Assembly (NCBI GenBank): GCA_036494815.1
Contig: DASXNV010000080.1
Location: forward strand, 1-64,000
DNA from: Poindextera sp036494815
GTDB lineage: Bacteria; Pseudomonadota; Alphaproteobacteria; Caulobacterales; Caulobacteraceae
DNA length: 64,000 nucleotides
Direction: 5' to 3'
The position numbers and the translations under genes were made by a program. Of this stretch, positions 49,964 to 59,053 are shown one piece after another. The notes under the pieces were generated by a model. It did not search any database. It was given only the letters and a program-made list of their open reading frames with translations, and had not been told where the DNA came from. The stretch's first letter is position 1. Each line of letters starts with the position of its first letter.

Positions 49964-51910
49964 TCAATCCGAACTGGCCGTCCGCTCATACTTCGCGCCT
50001 TCGCCGCGCTTGGCGACGAACTCGCGGGCGAGGGCCTTCAGGTCGTAGTCGCTGGAGACTTCATCGACACAGTCAGGCCACTTGTCGGACGCCACCCAGT
50101 AGTCACACAGGCCAAGTCGCCCGCAAAGCTCGACGAACCTGGGGTCGTGGCGCATGGCGGCGTTGGTGACACCGAATATGATCGAAATCAGGAACACCCG
50201 CTCGGGCTGCTGTTCTTGGCGATAGTCGAACGACGAGCGGGCCAGGGCCTGGAAGGCTTCGTCCTTCAGTCCGTGGGCGTACATGAAGGAGATGATGCGC
50301 AGTTCGACAGTTCCGGCGGCGCTCAGTTGGCGCTCGCAGGTTTCGATCATGCGTTGTCGCATCGCCGCATGCGGCGCCATGAGCAGGGCCACCGTCGACA
50401 GCGCCAGCCGGAACTGGCCGCTATCGGCCCTGGCCATTTCGATCAGGGGCTCCGCCGTGCGCCAGTCTCCCAGGTTGGCGGCGATCAGCAGCGGCGAGAT
50501 CACCAGCCAATCGAAATCCGGCCACCGGGCGCGCGCGGCCTCGAAGATGCGGTAGCACTCGTCCAGGCGACCGAGATTGGCCAGGGTGACGCCAAGGCCG
50601 TTGACCAGGACCTGGTTGAGCGGGTCGATCTCGCTGGCGCGCGCGATCAGCCGATAGCCTTCTTGCAAGCGGCCGACCGAGGCGGCGAAGTCGGAGGCCT
50701 GTTTGAGGATCTCCGGGTCCGAGGGCGATGCGGCCATCGCCCTGTCCAGCAGCGCCTCGCGGGCCGCGAAACAGCCCGGGGGCTCGAGCAGGCTGAGCGC
50801 CACCAGGGGCAAGCCGGCGGCGCCGTCCAGGGCGATGGCGCGCTCCGCCGCCACAATGGCCCGGTCGCGTTCGGCGGCGAACATCTCAGGGGCCGCGTTC
50901 CAACGGGCCTCTATGGCGCGGGCCATGGCCAGGCTGGCCCAGGCCGCCGCAAAGTGGGGCGAGCGCGACACAGCCTCCTCCAGCAAGCGCACGCAGGTCG
51001 CCGCGTTGGGCGGAGCGCCGGCCAAGGCGCGGGCGCGCAGATAGAGGTCGTAGGCCTCTGGATCGACCTTGCGGGCGCTGGCCGCCGGAGCGAACACCAG
51101 CTGCAGCGCCTTGGCGACTTCGACCGCGATCTCGTCCTGAAGCGCGAATACATCCGACAGGTCCCGGTCGAAGCGGCCTGACCACAGGGTTGTCTGGTGG
51201 GCGCATTCCACCAGCGACGCGGTGATGCGAACCCGCTGACCGCTGCGTCGAACCGACCCATCCAGCAGGTGGCTGGCCCGAAGCTGCGCCGCCACGTTCT
51301 GGGCCGCCTTGTCCTTGCCGCGGAACTGGAAGCTGGAGGACCGCCCAATCACCTTCAGATCGGACGTGCGCGCCACGGTCTCCAGGATCTCCTCGGAGAC
51401 CCCGTCGGAGAAGTAGTCCATTTCGGGGTCCGACGAGAGATTGTCGAAGGCCAGCACCGCAAGCAGCCTGTCCGGGGGCAACATGGCCGGCGCCGTCGCG
51501 GGCTTGTCGGGGACGCTCTCGCCGCGAAGCAATTCTGCGACGCTGGCCAACACCTTGCGCCAGCCTGGCCAATCGGCGTCCGCGGCCCAGTCCCTGAAGT
51601 CGGCGCATTGGATCTGATTGAAGGGCAGGGGCGGCACGACGCCGTCCAGGCTCAGCTGAACCAGCGTGCCGGCCTCGCGCGCCACCTCCGCCTCGGCGCG
51701 CACCCATTGCGACTGCCTGGCGTCGGCCGACCACACCACCACAACGGCCCTGGCCAGTCTCAGGCGTTCCTCGATAACCTCCGCATAGGCCCGGTGCGGG
51801 GGCAACTCGTCATCGCGCCAGACCTGGTATCCATTCGCCCGCAGCCCTTCGGCGATCCGGCGAGCCTGATCCTCCGATGACCGTGCGTATGAGATGAAGA
51901 TTTCGGCCAT
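49964..51910 (-). CDS. TIR domain protein with TolB-like and TPR segments
   Basis: The protein has about 648 residues. Residues 1-130 are a TIR domain: EIFISYARSSEDQARRIAEG, DDELPPHRAYAEVIEERL, and SQWVRAEAEVA, where Glu73 matches the catalytic Glu of TIR NADases. Residues about 155-255 are a TolB-like N-terminal module (LLAVLAFDNLSSDPEMDYFS, VSEEILETVARTSDLKVIGR). The rest is TPR-like helices (ATCVRLLEEAVSRSPHFAAA, PLNQVLVNGLGVTLANLGRL). This TIR-TolB-TPR layout recurs in alphaproteobacteria with adenylate-cyclase-type TPR proteins. It is unclear whether the TIR is an enzyme or an interaction module. I chose the ATG at 51910 because GGAG precedes it. Confidence 0.85.
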   Translation of the reverse strand: MAEIFISYARSSEDQARRIAEGLRANGYQVWRDDELPPHRAYAEVIEERLRLARAVVVVWSADARQSQWVRAEAEVAREAGTLVQLSLDGVVPPLPFNQIQCADFRDWAADADWPGWRKVLASVAELLRGESVPDKPATAPAMLPPDRLLAVLAFDNLSSDPEMDYFSDGVSEEILETVARTSDLKVIGRSSSFQFRGKDKAAQNVAAQLRASHLLDGSVRRSGQRVRITASLVECAHQTTLWSGRFDRDLSDVFALQDEIAVEVAKALQLVFAPAASARKVDPEAYDLYLRARALAGAPPNAATCVRLLEEAVSRSPHFAAAWASLAMARAIEARWNAAPEMFAAERDRAIVAAERAIALDGAAGLPLVALSLLEPPGCFAAREALLDRAMAASPSDPEILKQASDFAASVGRLQEGYRLIARASEIDPLNQVLVNGLGVTLANLGRLDECYRIFEAARARWPDFDWLVISPLLIAANLGDWRTAEPLIEMARADSGQFRLALSTVALLMAPHAAMRQRMIETCERQLSAAGTVELRIISFMYAHGLKDEAFQALARSSFDYRQEQQPERVFLISIIFGVTNAAMRHDPRFVELCGRLGLCDYWVASDKWPDCVDEVSSDYDLKALAREFVAKRGEGAKYERTASSD

Positions 51911-52267
51911 GGACTCCAGACGGCGAGGGATGAACAAAGCCCGGCGGAGAAGGGGGAAATGCGGCGTCGTCCGGAGCGGCGCGCGGAACTTAAACAACTG
52001 TACTGCGACAACGCGCCTTTGAGGAAGAGATCGCAAGGCGTGACTCAAGTCTCTGTCGGGTGATCGGTAAAGGGCCTTTGCATTGGCGCGCGCAAGGACT
52101 CGACCGCGCGGCGCCGCCTCCGACCGGGCTCGCTCACCTTCGAATGATGGGTAAGCTGATTAATCCGATAATGGCCTCGCCTTTGCCCTTGACGCGTTCG
52201 GTATATTAATATGATAAATGCCGAAAGCGCGCCGCTAAGGGCCGTGCCTGAGGATTGGGGAGGGCGT
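51911..52267. other. Divergent promoter region between the TIR gene and the galactan TonB receptor
   Basis: No coding segment was recognised in these 357 bases. The right end carries a good promoter with an overlapping operator-like motif for the TonB receptor gene, listed separately. The left part should contain the promoter for the TIR gene and the genes behind it, but I could not identify convincing boxes there. Confidence 0.5.
52189..52222 (+). promoter_or_regulatory. Promoter and GntR-type operator of the galactan receptor gene
   Basis: TTGACG (52189-52194), 15 bases, TATGAT (52210-52215) forms a likely promoter, and TTGACGC matches the Caulobacter -35 consensus. The -10 lies inside gtatattaatatgataaatg (52201-52222), which shares most positions, including ATATGATAAA, with the inverse motif at 58945-58966. 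A repressor bound here would block this promoter. Confidence 0.6.
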
Positions 52268-54892
52268 ATGACCAGGACCGAACGAGCGCTTCTTTGCGCT
52301 GCAAGCTTCATCGCATTGGGCGCCGGCGCGCCGGCATGGGCGCAGACGAGCGCCGCGGCGCCGGCCAAGGATGCCCCGGCCACCACGGGCGATATCGTGG
52401 TCACCGGGGTGCGCGCGAGCCTGCGCGACGCCATCGCTCAGAAGCGGATCTCCACCGCGATCGTCGAAACCATCTCGTCCAAGGACATCGGCGTCCTCCC
52501 CGACGTCACCATCGCCGACGAACTCAGCCGCCTGCCGGGCATCAACGCCACCCGCGACCGGGGCAATGACAGCCAGGCGGCGGTGCGCGGCCTTGGACCG
52601 CGGCTGGTGCTGGGCCTGGTCAACGGTCGGGAAGTGGCCTCGTCCGAACCGGACCGCAATGTCCGCTGGGAGATCTATCCGTCTGAGGACGTCACCGGCG
52701 TAACTGTCTACAAGTCCCAGTCCGCCGATCTGATCGCCGGCGGCGTGGCCGCGACCATCGACCTGCATACTCTGCGGCCGCTGGACTATTCAGGGCCGAA
52801 GCTCGTGGTCAGGCTGGGCCCGCTCTACAATGACGGCGGCGCGACCATTCCGGGATATTCGCCATGGGGCCTGCGCGGCAGCGCCGAATATGTGGCCAAG
52901 ATCAATGACGACTTCGCCGTCTCCCTGGGCGGCAACTATCAGAAGCAGCAGAACGGCTATGTCTCGTTCCAGGGCTGGGGCTACAATACGCCCTATACCG
53001 GCAGCCCGCCGACCCTCAATGGCGTGGTCACCAACACCCCCTGGGGCGCCCAGACCGAGGTCGACGGCCTGACCGAGACCCGCAGCAGCCTCTCAGGCGC
53101 CGCGCAGTGGAAGCCGACCAACAATCTCGAAGTCAATTTCGACGTCCTCTATTCGGACGTGAGCATCGACGAAAATCAGGAACAGGCCTGGTATGGCCGC
53201 AGCGGCTCATGGGGCGACTGGGCGGGCGACAACGCCAATGGGGGCGATCCCTACAACAGCGGGAACTTCACCGTCATCAATGGCGACGTGGTGTCGGCGA
53301 CCATTCCCTTCGGATCGGTCACCAATGTCATCGCCCACTATACCGAGGACAAGAAACTGCTGGCCACTGGGCTCAACGGGGTCTGGACCAACTCGGACTG
53401 GAAGATGAGGGGCGACCTTTCCTATTCGGACGCCCAGCGCACCAACAGATGGCAGGCGATCGAAACCGAGGCCTATCCGGGGTCGACGACGTTTAACACT
53501 CGCGCCGGCGCGGCGCCGTCGGTGGTCACCAGCGGCAATCCGGCCGATCCCACGGCCCAGTACGCGCAGTCCTATCTGTCGGACGAGAGCGACGGCCCGG
53601 TGTATCTGAACGACGCTCTGGGCGCGCTCCAGGTCGATCTGTCACGGTCGCTGCACGGCGAGGTCTTGACCAGTTTCGATTTCGGCGCGCGCTATTCCGA
53701 CCGGATCAAGAGCCAGAACTATTATCGATGGTTCGAAAGCCCGACAAGCGCCGCCATCCCGTCGTCGATGCTGAGCGAGTTTCAGGTCAAGGGTCTGAAT
53801 GTTCCGGACGTCCTCAACGGTAACTTTAACCAGATCGCCAACTATGTCGTCGGTGGCTATCAACAACCCGCGAACGCCTTCCTGCCGGCCAACTACTGGC
53901 GCGTCCACGAACAGGACACCGAGGCCTACGCCAAGGTCAATTTCCGACATGATGTGGGCGGCCTGCCACTGAGCGGCAATGCGGGTGTGCGGGTGGTCTC
54001 GGTCAACACCACCAGCACGGGCTTCCAGCAACTCAACGGATCGAGCACCTACACGTCCGACAGCGAGGGCAATAGCTATACCGACGTGTTGCCGAGCGTG
54101 AATCTCAATCTTGGCCTGACCGACGACAGCAAGCTGCGCTTCGGCGCCGCCCGGGTGATTTCGCGGCCGCCACTCGATGAGCTGCGGGCTGGGCGCTCGC
54201 TCTACAATACGTCTCTGCCCTTCACCGGCACGGCCGGGAATCCGAAGCTCAATCCGTTCCTCGCCTCCCAGGTCGACCTGTCCTACGAATGGTATTTCCA
54301 CCCGGAGTCCCTGTTCGCCGTCGCCGCATACTACAAGAATGTCGACAGCAATGTCGGCTACAAGACCGATAACGTCACCATCAATGGATCGAACTACCTT
54401 GTCACCGGCCCGTTCAACGGCAAGGGCGGCGGCATGGAAGGCCTGGAGTTCACACTCCAGACGCCGTTCTACTTCATCCCGCATATGGAGCACTTCGGTC
54501 TCTATTCGAACCTGGCCCTGGCCAGCTCGGATATCAAGGAGTTCTCGCCGGTCAACAATCCCCTGCCCATGGTCGGCTTGGCCAACACCACGGCCGATGT
54601 GAGCCTGTGGTACAGTCAGTTCGGCGTCGATGCGCGGCTGGACTACAAGTATCACAGCCCGTTCACGGTGATTTATGGCTGGGACGCTTCCCAACTGACC
54701 CGACTGGAATCTGAGGGCGTTCTCGGGGCCAGTGTCTCCTACCAGATCACGCATAATCTCAGCGTCCGCTTCCAGGCCAACAACCTGACCGATCAGGTTT
54801 CGCGTTATTACTGGAACAACGATCCTCAGCAACTGGCCCGCTATGACCGTTACGGCCGCAGCTATCTGATGGACTTCACGTTAAAATACTAA
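52268..54892 (+). CDS. TonB-dependent receptor of the galactan locus
   Basis: The protein has about 874 residues. A signal peptide (MTRTERALLCAASFIALGAG) ends near PAWAQ. The TonB-box region is GDIVVTGVRASLRDAIAQKR, the plug has ISSKDIGVLPDVTIADELSR and GINATRDRGNDSQAAVRGLG, and the barrel ends YGRSYLMDFTLKY. The 'SLRDAI..KR' opening is typical of the large Xanthomonas/Caulobacter carbohydrate-receptor group (TIGR01782-like). The ATG at 52268 has GGGGAGGG upstream. A GH53 galactanase gene follows 59 bases later, so the ligand is probably galactan-derived oligosaccharide. That assignment is from context. Confidence 0.9.
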   Translation: MTRTERALLCAASFIALGAGAPAWAQTSAAAPAKDAPATTGDIVVTGVRASLRDAIAQKRISTAIVETISSKDIGVLPDVTIADELSRLPGINATRDRGNDSQAAVRGLGPRLVLGLVNGREVASSEPDRNVRWEIYPSEDVTGVTVYKSQSADLIAGGVAATIDLHTLRPLDYSGPKLVVRLGPLYNDGGATIPGYSPWGLRGSAEYVAKINDDFAVSLGGNYQKQQNGYVSFQGWGYNTPYTGSPPTLNGVVTNTPWGAQTEVDGLTETRSSLSGAAQWKPTNNLEVNFDVLYSDVSIDENQEQAWYGRSGSWGDWAGDNANGGDPYNSGNFTVINGDVVSATIPFGSVTNVIAHYTEDKKLLATGLNGVWTNSDWKMRGDLSYSDAQRTNRWQAIETEAYPGSTTFNTRAGAAPSVVTSGNPADPTAQYAQSYLSDESDGPVYLNDALGALQVDLSRSLHGEVLTSFDFGARYSDRIKSQNYYRWFESPTSAAIPSSMLSEFQVKGLNVPDVLNGNFNQIANYVVGGYQQPANAFLPANYWRVHEQDTEAYAKVNFRHDVGGLPLSGNAGVRVVSVNTTSTGFQQLNGSSTYTSDSEGNSYTDVLPSVNLNLGLTDDSKLRFGAARVISRPPLDELRAGRSLYNTSLPFTGTAGNPKLNPFLASQVDLSYEWYFHPESLFAVAAYYKNVDSNVGYKTDNVTINGSNYLVTGPFNGKGGGMEGLEFTLQTPFYFIPHMEHFGLYSNLALASSDIKEFSPVNNPLPMVGLANTTADVSLWYSQFGVDARLDYKYHSPFTVIYGWDASQLTRLESEGVLGASVSYQITHNLSVRFQANNLTDQVSRYYWNNDPQQLARYDRYGRSYLMDFTLKY

Positions 54893-54951
54893 GGGACGAC
54901 AGGCCGCGAGGGGCGTTCGACCTCTCGCGGCTCTTCCATGGGTGAGTGACC

Positions 54952-56322
54952 ATGCGGCTTTGGACTTGTCTGATCGCGGCCCTGTGGCTCGCCATGCCGG
55001 GCGCCGCGACGGCCCGGGACTTCTATTTTGGCGCCGATCTGTCCTTCGCCAACGAGATGGAGGATTGCGGCGCAAAGTTCACGGACGACGGCCAGGCCGC
55101 TGATCCCTTCGCGATCTTCAGGGCCCACGGGGCCAACCTGGTGCGTGTGCGGATCTGGAACGATCCCGACTGGACCCACTACAGCAACCTCGCCGACGTC
55201 AAGAAGACCATCGCCAGGGCCAGGGCCCAGGGCCTGCAGGTGCTGCTGGATTTCCACTATTCCGACGACTGGGCCGACGGCGACAAACAGCTGGTTCCTA
55301 AGGCATGGGCCGGCCTGCACGATCCCGAGGCCCTGGTCAAGGCGCTGCACGACTATACCTATGACACCCTGATCAGCCTCGACCGCGACGGGCTGATGCC
55401 CGACATGGTGCAGGTGGGCAACGAGACCAATGCGCCGATGCTGGGTGGCAAGAAGGGCGAGCCCATCGCCTGGGCCCGCAACGCCCGCCTGCTCAACGCC
55501 GGCATCACCGCCGTGCGCGAGGCGGGCGCCAAATCGGCCATCAAGCCCCGGGTCATGCTGCACATCGCCCAGCCCGAGAATGTGGAGCTCTGGTTCCAGG
55601 CGGCCTATGCGGCTGGCGTGACCGATTTCGACGTGATCGGCATGAGCTACTACGCCAAATGGTCCACCCAGTCGTTCCGCGGCCTGGGGGGCGTCATCAA
55701 CCGCCTGCGCCATCGCTACGGCGTCGATGTGGTGGTGGTGGAGACCGCCTATCCGTGGACCCTGGACAACGCCGATACATCGCCGGACGTGCTGGGGCAG
55801 GACTCCGTGGTTCCGGGCTATCCCGCCTCGCCTGAAGGTCAGGCCAGATATCTGGGGGACCTGACCCAGGCGGTGATCTCCAGCGGCGGGGTTGGGGTGG
55901 TCTATTGGGCGCCCGACTGGGTCTCCACCCGGTGCAAGACCCGGTGGGGCGAGGGCTCCAGCTGGGATAACGCCACCTTCTTCGATTTCCGCCACCAGCT
56001 GCTGCCGGCCATCGACTTCATGAAGCGCCCCTATGACCAGCTGGTGGATGTGACCTTCAAGGTGAAGGATGCGGCGGTGGCGAAGGACAGGCCGCTCTAT
56101 CTGTGGGGCGATTTCCTTGGCGCGCGGGATTTCGTGGTTCATCTCCAACCGGACGGACAGGGCGCCTGGACCTATGCGACCCGCCTGGCGCCCGGCCAGA
56201 CCGTGCGCTTCCAGGTCTATGACCAGCTTCCCCTGACCGCCGGCCTGCTGAAGGCCGACGGCGGCTATTCGAAGGATGTGGTGGGCGCGACGGGGACGGT
56301 GATCGAGCGGACGGCGCCTTAG
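54952..56322 (+). CDS. GH53 endo-beta-1,4-galactanase, exported
   Basis: The protein has about 456 residues. A signal peptide (MRLWTCLIAALWLAMPGAAT) precedes a GH53 barrel: FYFGADLSFANEMEDCGAKF at the N-terminus, NLVRVRIWNDPDW, and LDFHYSDDWADG. The acid/base Glu158 lies in MVQVGNETNAPMLGG, and the nucleophile Glu264 in VVVVETAYPW. Such enzymes cut beta-1,4-galactan side chains of pectin. Past about residue 370 is a small beta-rich tail (VDVTFKVKDAAV, YLWGDFLGARDF). It follows the TonB receptor and converges with the GH2 gene. It probably acts in the periplasm or outside the cell. Confidence 0.9.
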   Translation: MRLWTCLIAALWLAMPGAATARDFYFGADLSFANEMEDCGAKFTDDGQAADPFAIFRAHGANLVRVRIWNDPDWTHYSNLADVKKTIARARAQGLQVLLDFHYSDDWADGDKQLVPKAWAGLHDPEALVKALHDYTYDTLISLDRDGLMPDMVQVGNETNAPMLGGKKGEPIAWARNARLLNAGITAVREAGAKSAIKPRVMLHIAQPENVELWFQAAYAAGVTDFDVIGMSYYAKWSTQSFRGLGGVINRLRHRYGVDVVVVETAYPWTLDNADTSPDVLGQDSVVPGYPASPEGQARYLGDLTQAVISSGGVGVVYWAPDWVSTRCKTRWGEGSSWDNATFFDFRHQLLPAIDFMKRPYDQLVDVTFKVKDAAVAKDRPLYLWGDFLGARDFVVHLQPDGQGAWTYATRLAPGQTVRFQVYDQLPLTAGLLKADGGYSKDVVGATGTVIERTAP

Positions 56323-56355
56323 GGTCCTATTGGCGGAACGGGTCGCGCCCCGCCG

Positions 56356-58824
56356 CTATGCCGTCGTGAGGCTCAACTCCACACCCGCCAACCCCGCGGC
56401 CGACGCCTTCACCCGCACACGGCCCGCAGGCCCCTTGGCCTGGACCAGGCCCATGCACAGGCCCTTGAACGCCCGGCGCGTGTCGGTCTTGTCCGGCTCG
56501 TGGCTGGTGGGATCGCCATTGCCCATGCCGATCAGCACGCCGGGCCCCGTCACCTCCAGTTTGACGGCGTCGCCCGCATCGGGAACCGGCCGGCCCTTGG
56601 CGTCGAGGATCGCCATAGTGAGCACCACCAGATCCGCCCCGTCGGCGTTCAGCCGGGTGCGATCGGCCGTAAGCGCGATCCGGGCCGGGGCGCCGGCGGT
56701 CTCGCGCCGGTCCCGCACCACCAGCCGCTCGCCCAAATAGCCGTGGGCCTCCAGCACCCCAGGGGCATAGGGCACGCTCCAGGACAGGTGGCTGTCCTTG
56801 ACCACGGGCTTGGCGCCCAGGCTTTGGCCGTTCAGAAACAGCTCCACCCGATCCACATTGGCGTAGCACCACACGTCGATCGGCTGGCCCTCGCGGCCCG
56901 GCCAGGTCCAGTGGGGCAACAGGTGCGCCTGGGGCGCGCTGTCCCACCAGGCCTTGTAGTAATAGAACTCGTCCTTGGCGAAACCGCAGCTGTCCATCAC
57001 CCCGAAATAGGAGCTGATGCTGGGCCAGCGGCCGAAGGGCGTGGGCTCTCCGCGATAATCGAACCCGGTCCAGATGAAGCCGCCGGCGATGAAGGGCCGC
57101 TGATCCACATAGGGCCACCAGGCCTCGGCGGTGGACGCCCACCACGGCGCCTCGGTGTCATAGGCGGTGGCGAACTGATGCAGGGCGTCGCGCACATAGA
57201 CCCCGCGGGTGGTCACCGTGCTGCCGGTTTCGGTGCCGATCACCGGCATGGTCGGCAGCTTGGCGTGGAAATCGCCGATCTTCTGGGTGCGGTAGTTGAA
57301 GCCCATGACGTCGATCACGTGGGTGACCCCGTCGCCCCAGCCATTGTCCAGGGCTTCGGTGATCAGGCGGGTTCCGTCCAGCTGCTTGATGCGCCGCTTC
57401 ATGACCGCGGCGATACGGGCCCCGCGATCCGCGCCCTGATGGGGTTCCTCATTGCCGATGGACCAGAGGATGATGCTGGGCCGATTGCGGTCGCGCCGAA
57501 CCATCTGCTCCAGGTCTTCCAGCGCCGCGGGATCCACGCTCATCCGCCGCGTCTCGTCGATCACCAGCATGCCCAGGCGGTCGCAGGCGTCGAGGGTGGC
57601 GGGGGCGGGCGGGTTGTGCGCCGTGCGATAGGCGTTGGACCCCATGGCCTTGAGGCGTTCGATGCGAAAGTCCTGCAGCCGATCGGGAAGGGCGACGCCG
57701 ACCCCGGCATGGTCCTGGTGATTGCACGTTCCCTTGAGCTTCACCGGCTGGTCGTTGAGGAAAAAGCCCAGTTCCGGATCGAAACGGATGGTGCGAACGC
57801 CGAACGGCGTGAAGTAGCGGTCGGTCGTGCGCCCGTCGGAGACGATTTCGGTCTCCAGCCTGTGCTGCTGGGGTGTTTCCACCGACCACAGGGCCGGCTT
57901 GGCCACGGCCACCTGCTGGTCCAGCTTGGCGGTGGCCCAGGCGGGGACGGTGATGGTGCTGCGCGCCTGGCCCACGGCGCGCCCGGTCGGGTCGATGATC
58001 GTCGAAGCCACCTCGCACGCGCGCGGGGCGTCCCCTTCGTTGGTGATCTCGGTGGCGATGGCGATATTGGCGACCCCGCCCACAACCTCGGTGCGGACGA
58101 AGGTTCCCCATGGCGGCACGTGGACCGGATCGGTCTTGACCAGCCAGACGTGGCGATAGATCCCCGCGCCCTCGTAGAACCAGCCTTCGCCCTGGCTGGC
58201 GTCCACGCGTAGGGTGATCAGGTTGGGGCCGCCGCAATTGGCCACATCGGTGATGTCCACGCGAAAGGGGGTGTAGCCGCTCTCGTTGTGCTTGAGCACA
58301 TAGCCGTTGACGAACACCAGGCAGTCGCGAAACACCCCCTCGAACTCCAGGGAGATGCGGCGGCCGAAATCAGCCGCGGGAAGATCGAAGGCCCGCCGAT
58401 ACCAGCCGACGCTGGTCTCCGGAAACTCGCGGCCGATGGGCTTGAAGCCATGGGCCGCGCGGGGGTCTTCCTTCATCTGCGGATCGAGATAGGCCGGCTC
58501 CGCATAGGGCAGCTCCACCGCCCAGTCGTGGGGCAGGTCCACCGCCGCCCACAGGCTGTCGTCAAAATGCGAGAGCGTCGGCGGCGGCGCCGATCGGCCG
58601 GCGCCGGACTTGGCGTAGGCGGCCTGGTCGGCGCCGAAGTCGAAATCCTTCGACGGGTCCTGCGCGTGGCCGAGGTGAAAGCGCCAGCCGACGTCCATTG
58701 GGAGGCGGTCTCTAGGCGCAAGGTTTGGCGCCGGGGCCTGGGCCGTCGCCCGCCGGGCCGCCAGCGCCGCCAGCCCCAGTCCTGCGCTCGCGCCAAGCAA
58801 TCGCCGCCGGCTGGGCTGGGTCAT
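56356..58824 (-). CDS. GH2 beta-galactosidase with Tat-type signal
   Basis: The protein has about 822 residues. The N-terminus has a twin-arginine-like signal (SRRRLLGASAGLGLAALAAR), so it is probably exported folded to the periplasm. GH2 domains follow: the sugar-binding jelly roll (DDSLWAAVDLPHDWAVELPY, GWYRRAFDLPAADFGRRISL), immunoglobulin-like domain and barrel with acid/base Glu459 in ILWSIGNEEPHQG and nucleophile Glu532 in PVIGTETGSTV. A C-terminal DUF4982-like region follows. It would remove terminal beta-galactose from galactan oligosaccharides made by the neighbouring GH53 enzyme. I chose the ATG at 58824, with GTGGAG nine bases upstream. It is divergent from the GntR regulator. Confidence 0.9.
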   Translation of the reverse strand: MTQPSRRRLLGASAGLGLAALAARRATAQAPAPNLAPRDRLPMDVGWRFHLGHAQDPSKDFDFGADQAAYAKSGAGRSAPPPTLSHFDDSLWAAVDLPHDWAVELPYAEPAYLDPQMKEDPRAAHGFKPIGREFPETSVGWYRRAFDLPAADFGRRISLEFEGVFRDCLVFVNGYVLKHNESGYTPFRVDITDVANCGGPNLITLRVDASQGEGWFYEGAGIYRHVWLVKTDPVHVPPWGTFVRTEVVGGVANIAIATEITNEGDAPRACEVASTIIDPTGRAVGQARSTITVPAWATAKLDQQVAVAKPALWSVETPQQHRLETEIVSDGRTTDRYFTPFGVRTIRFDPELGFFLNDQPVKLKGTCNHQDHAGVGVALPDRLQDFRIERLKAMGSNAYRTAHNPPAPATLDACDRLGMLVIDETRRMSVDPAALEDLEQMVRRDRNRPSIILWSIGNEEPHQGADRGARIAAVMKRRIKQLDGTRLITEALDNGWGDGVTHVIDVMGFNYRTQKIGDFHAKLPTMPVIGTETGSTVTTRGVYVRDALHQFATAYDTEAPWWASTAEAWWPYVDQRPFIAGGFIWTGFDYRGEPTPFGRWPSISSYFGVMDSCGFAKDEFYYYKAWWDSAPQAHLLPHWTWPGREGQPIDVWCYANVDRVELFLNGQSLGAKPVVKDSHLSWSVPYAPGVLEAHGYLGERLVVRDRRETAGAPARIALTADRTRLNADGADLVVLTMAILDAKGRPVPDAGDAVKLEVTGPGVLIGMGNGDPTSHEPDKTDTRRAFKGLCMGLVQAKGPAGRVRVKASAAGLAGVELSLTTA

Positions 58825-58944
58825 GTGAGGGGGCTCCACGAACGAGGGTGACGGACTGGAAGCGCGCCTTGATCTGCGCGGGTTGGTTCGGGTTGCTCAG
58901 CTTCCTAGGCTTCTCGGTTAGGGCAGCCCCGCAGGACCGTCAAC

Positions 58945-58966
58945 GCTTTTATCATATAAATAAGCC
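58945..58966. promoter_or_regulatory. Second GntR-type operator, at the GH2/GntR promoter
   Basis: Gcttttatcatataaataag (from 58945) read in inverse matches gtatattaatatgataaatg of the TonB receptor promoter at most positions, sharing ATATGATAAA. It lies between the divergent GH2 and GntR genes, making it a candidate binding site of the local regulator. Confidence 0.6.
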
Positions 58967-59053
58967 GGCAAGGAGGCGCTTGAAATCGCTGAGCGATCAG
59001 CTGCGGCCGGCGCTCGGGTTCGCCGCGGCCGTGGCGTCGGAGAGAGACCCGAC

